56,624 bases of DNA. Origin: Bacilli bacterium (GTDB taxonomy: Bacteria > Bacillota_I > Bacilli_A > RF39 > UBA660). The DNA lies in the NCBI GenBank assembly GCA_017405445.1, contig JAFRAK010000054.1, positions 1 to 56,624 on the forward strand, written 5' to 3'. Shown here piece after piece: positions 55,164 through 56,624 of the stretch. The notes below the pieces were generated by a model, which saw only the letters and a program-made list of their open reading frames with translations, was not told the origin of the DNA and did no database searches. The translations under genes and the position numbers were made by a program. How positions within the stretch are numbered: the stretch's first letter is position 1; the number at the start of each line of letters is the position of its first letter.

Positions 55164-55709
55164 ATGAAAAATATTATTAAAACAAAAAAAGATTCAAAAG
55201 AAGTTGCAACATTAATTTCAAATACTATGGAAAGAGATTTATCAAAAGTTCAAGAAGTATTGGATTTTGATTTAGAAGAATTAATTCAAATTGTAGGAAG
55301 ATTAGATACTAAACAACAAGACGAAGTATATAGTATTATGATTAATAATGAATTAGAAAAACTTAAGTCAATTACTATAGACCAATTTAATAGTGTTAAA
55401 AGAGATGTTGACGAAATAACAGATTACTATGCAAGTAAAAAAGAAGAATTTGATGTAGTTATTGAAGAAGGAGATCTTGTTGCCAATGATATTTTATTCA
55501 AAGTCATTGGTATAAATAATAGAAAAATATCATTACCAATAGATATTTCTATTATTAAAAATTATTGTTTTTCTACTGAACTAAAAGAAGAACAATTTTA
55601 TGATACACTTATGTGGATCACTTTAAGATATATTGCTATATCAAGATGTATTCTTTGGAAAAAATCAGAAGAAGAATACGAAAAGAATAAAGAAATAGAT
55701 AATAATTAA
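55164..55709 (+). CDS. Helical protein of unknown function next to the tandem-HTH regulator
   Basis: A 181-residue cytosolic protein with no domain I recognise. The first 80 residues are helical and acidic (LDFDLEELIQIVGRLDTKQQDEVY). A middle beta part (VVIEEGDLVANDILFKVIGINN) precedes a helical end with two cysteines. AAGGAGC precedes the ATG. It is divergent from the XRE-type regulator and 65 bp upstream of a metallophosphoesterase gene. The 11-mers GTAAGTTTAGG (55131-55141) and CCTAAACTTAC (55726-55736) flank it in inverted orientation. Cargo of the mobile element; function not known. Confidence 0.55.
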   Translation: MKNIIKTKKDSKEVATLISNTMERDLSKVQEVLDFDLEELIQIVGRLDTKQQDEVYSIMINNELEKLKSITIDQFNSVKRDVDEITDYYASKKEEFDVVIEEGDLVANDILFKVIGINNRKISLPIDISIIKNYCFSTELKEEQFYDTLMWITLRYIAISRCILWKKSEEEYEKNKEIDNN

Positions 55710-55774
55710 GTAGTAATAGCAGTACCCTAAACTTACTAAAATGTAATATAATTATTCTAAATAAGGGTGATAGT

Positions 55775-56467
55775 ATGATTTATATAACTGGTGATACGCA
55801 TAGAGAGTTCACAAAAATATTATTTTTAGTTTTTCAAAATAAAACAACTTATGATGATGTAATAATTATTTTAGGTGATGCAGGAATCAACTATTATAAT
55901 GATAACATTGATAATCAATTAAAAGAACAATTATCAAAAGTGCCAATTACCTTCTTTTGTATTCATGGCAATCACGAAAAAAGGCCACAAACAATTAATA
56001 CATATAAAGAAAAAAAATTTAAAGATGGTATAGTATATTATGAAGATAAATATCCTAACCTACTCTTTGCAAAAGATGGTGAAATATACAATTTTAATAA
56101 TCATAAAGCTTTAGTTATTGGTGGTGCTTATAGTGTTGATAAAGAATTAAGACTTGCAAATGGTTATGGTTGGTGGAAAGATGAACAGCCAAGTGAAGAA
56201 TTAAAAAAGAAAATATTAAAGAAGATTAAAGATAATAAAGATATAGATATTGTATTATCACATACTTGTCCTTATAAGTATTTACCTCGTGAAGTCTTTC
56301 TGCCAAATATAGAACAATCAAAAGTTGATTATAGTACAGAGCAATTTTTAGATATTATTGAAGAAAATGTCAATTACAAAAAGTGGTATTGTGGACATTT
56401 TCATATTGATAAAAAAATTGATAAAATTGAGTTTCTATTTGATAATGTTAATGTTTTTGATAAATAA
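55775..56467 (+). CDS. Calcineurin-like metallophosphoesterase
   Basis: A 230-residue enzyme with the complete metal-binding set: YITGDTHREF (GDxH), IILGDAGINYY (GDxxxx), FCIHGNHEKRP (GNHE), VLSHTCPYKYLP (H) and WYCGHFHIDK (GHxH). It should hydrolyse phosphoester bonds of nucleotides, nucleic acids or proteins using two metal ions; the substrate is not evident. It is close to small metallophosphoesterases seen on phages and mobile elements. AGGGTGAT precedes the ATG. Confidence 0.85.
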   Translation: MIYITGDTHREFTKILFLVFQNKTTYDDVIIILGDAGINYYNDNIDNQLKEQLSKVPITFFCIHGNHEKRPQTINTYKEKKFKDGIVYYEDKYPNLLFAKDGEIYNFNNHKALVIGGAYSVDKELRLANGYGWWKDEQPSEELKKKILKKIKDNKDIDIVLSHTCPYKYLPREVFLPNIEQSKVDYSTEQFLDIIEENVNYKKWYCGHFHIDKKIDKIEFLFDNVNVFDK

Positions 56468-56551
56468 TTAAGATATTCGCAATATAGTAAACTAACTATA
56501 TTATGTCAAGACTATTTTTAATAAAAAATAAAAATATTTATGCATGACAAA

Positions 56552-56576
56552 AAGATTCACAATAGTGAATTTTTTA
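56552..56576 (+). terminator. Possible terminator after the metallophosphoesterase
   Basis: TTCAC-AATA-GTGAA followed by six T. An upstream inverted repeat AATATAGT/ACTATATT (about 56481-56502) has no T tract. No gene is seen in 56468-56624. Confidence 0.45.
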
Positions 56577-56624
56577 AAAATATTTAATAATAATTATTTA
56601 ACAAAATTAATATCGTAATCTATA

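Overview
The window is a stretch of a very AT-rich chromosome from an anaerobic, Gram-positive, endospore-related member of the Bacillota, most like an uncultured gut Bacilli/Erysipelotrichia-type lineage. The signs are: anaerobic ribonucleotide reductase, class B sortases, a SigF/SigG-type sigma factor next to spoVAC-VAD-VAE, ScpA/ScpB, AGGAGG-type ribosome sites and many extended -10 promoters (TGnTATAAT). TGA ends several genes (spoVAC, the femX-like gene, the gene at 11586), so the standard bacterial code is in use. The species assignment is inference.

Region 1 (1-8956): end of a secreted glycine-rich protein, a class B sortase, a Crp/Fnr-type regulator facing an nrdD-nrdG-dut nucleotide operon across a shared palindrome, and two tandem secreted TasA-like/BspA-repeat paralogues. 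Region 2 (9046-14907): sporulation sigma factor and spoVACDE, a membrane protein plus a second class B sortase, an RNHCP protein, scpA-scpB and tRNA-Leu(CAA). Region 3 (15063-24674): one gene for a 3203-residue surface protein with an internal NPDTG-type sorting signal, thirteen units of about 137 residues, InlB-like repeats, a beta-helix and a C-terminal tyrosine phosphatase domain. Region 4 (24743-44226): FemX-like peptidoglycan enzyme, lipoprotein, a WXG-like/NAGPA fusion, RNA modification enzymes, a polysaccharide set (GT4, Alg14-like, Alg13-GtrA fusion), a 1263-residue pilin-like protein with a cysteine-rich end, two membrane-anchored NAGPA-type glycosidases, tsaC and htrA.

Region 5 (44368-56624) begins at tRNA-Gly(TCC) and is mobile. 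It has two large serine recombinases, each preceded by a small protein of the same unnamed family, a MobV-type relaxase with a candidate oriT, a minus-strand cargo group of zinc-ribbon proteins with a broken gene, a ribbon-helix-helix protein beside a cluster of inverted repeats, a tandem-HTH repressor, and a metallophosphoesterase. The far end of the element is not in the window.

The most unusual signals are in region 5. Ahead of recombinase 2 there is a run of six TTGCA motifs spaced exactly 11 bp, overlapping one of two duplicated promoter-plus-5'-hairpin units. Ahead of recombinase 1 there is a 23-codon leader peptide that ends inside a terminator. Intrinsic terminators lie upstream of both recombinase transcription units and both small-protein genes, which suggests control by attenuation or antitermination. 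The tRNA-Gly transcript starts with a long hairpin whose tip is complementary to the tRNA's own anticodon loop.
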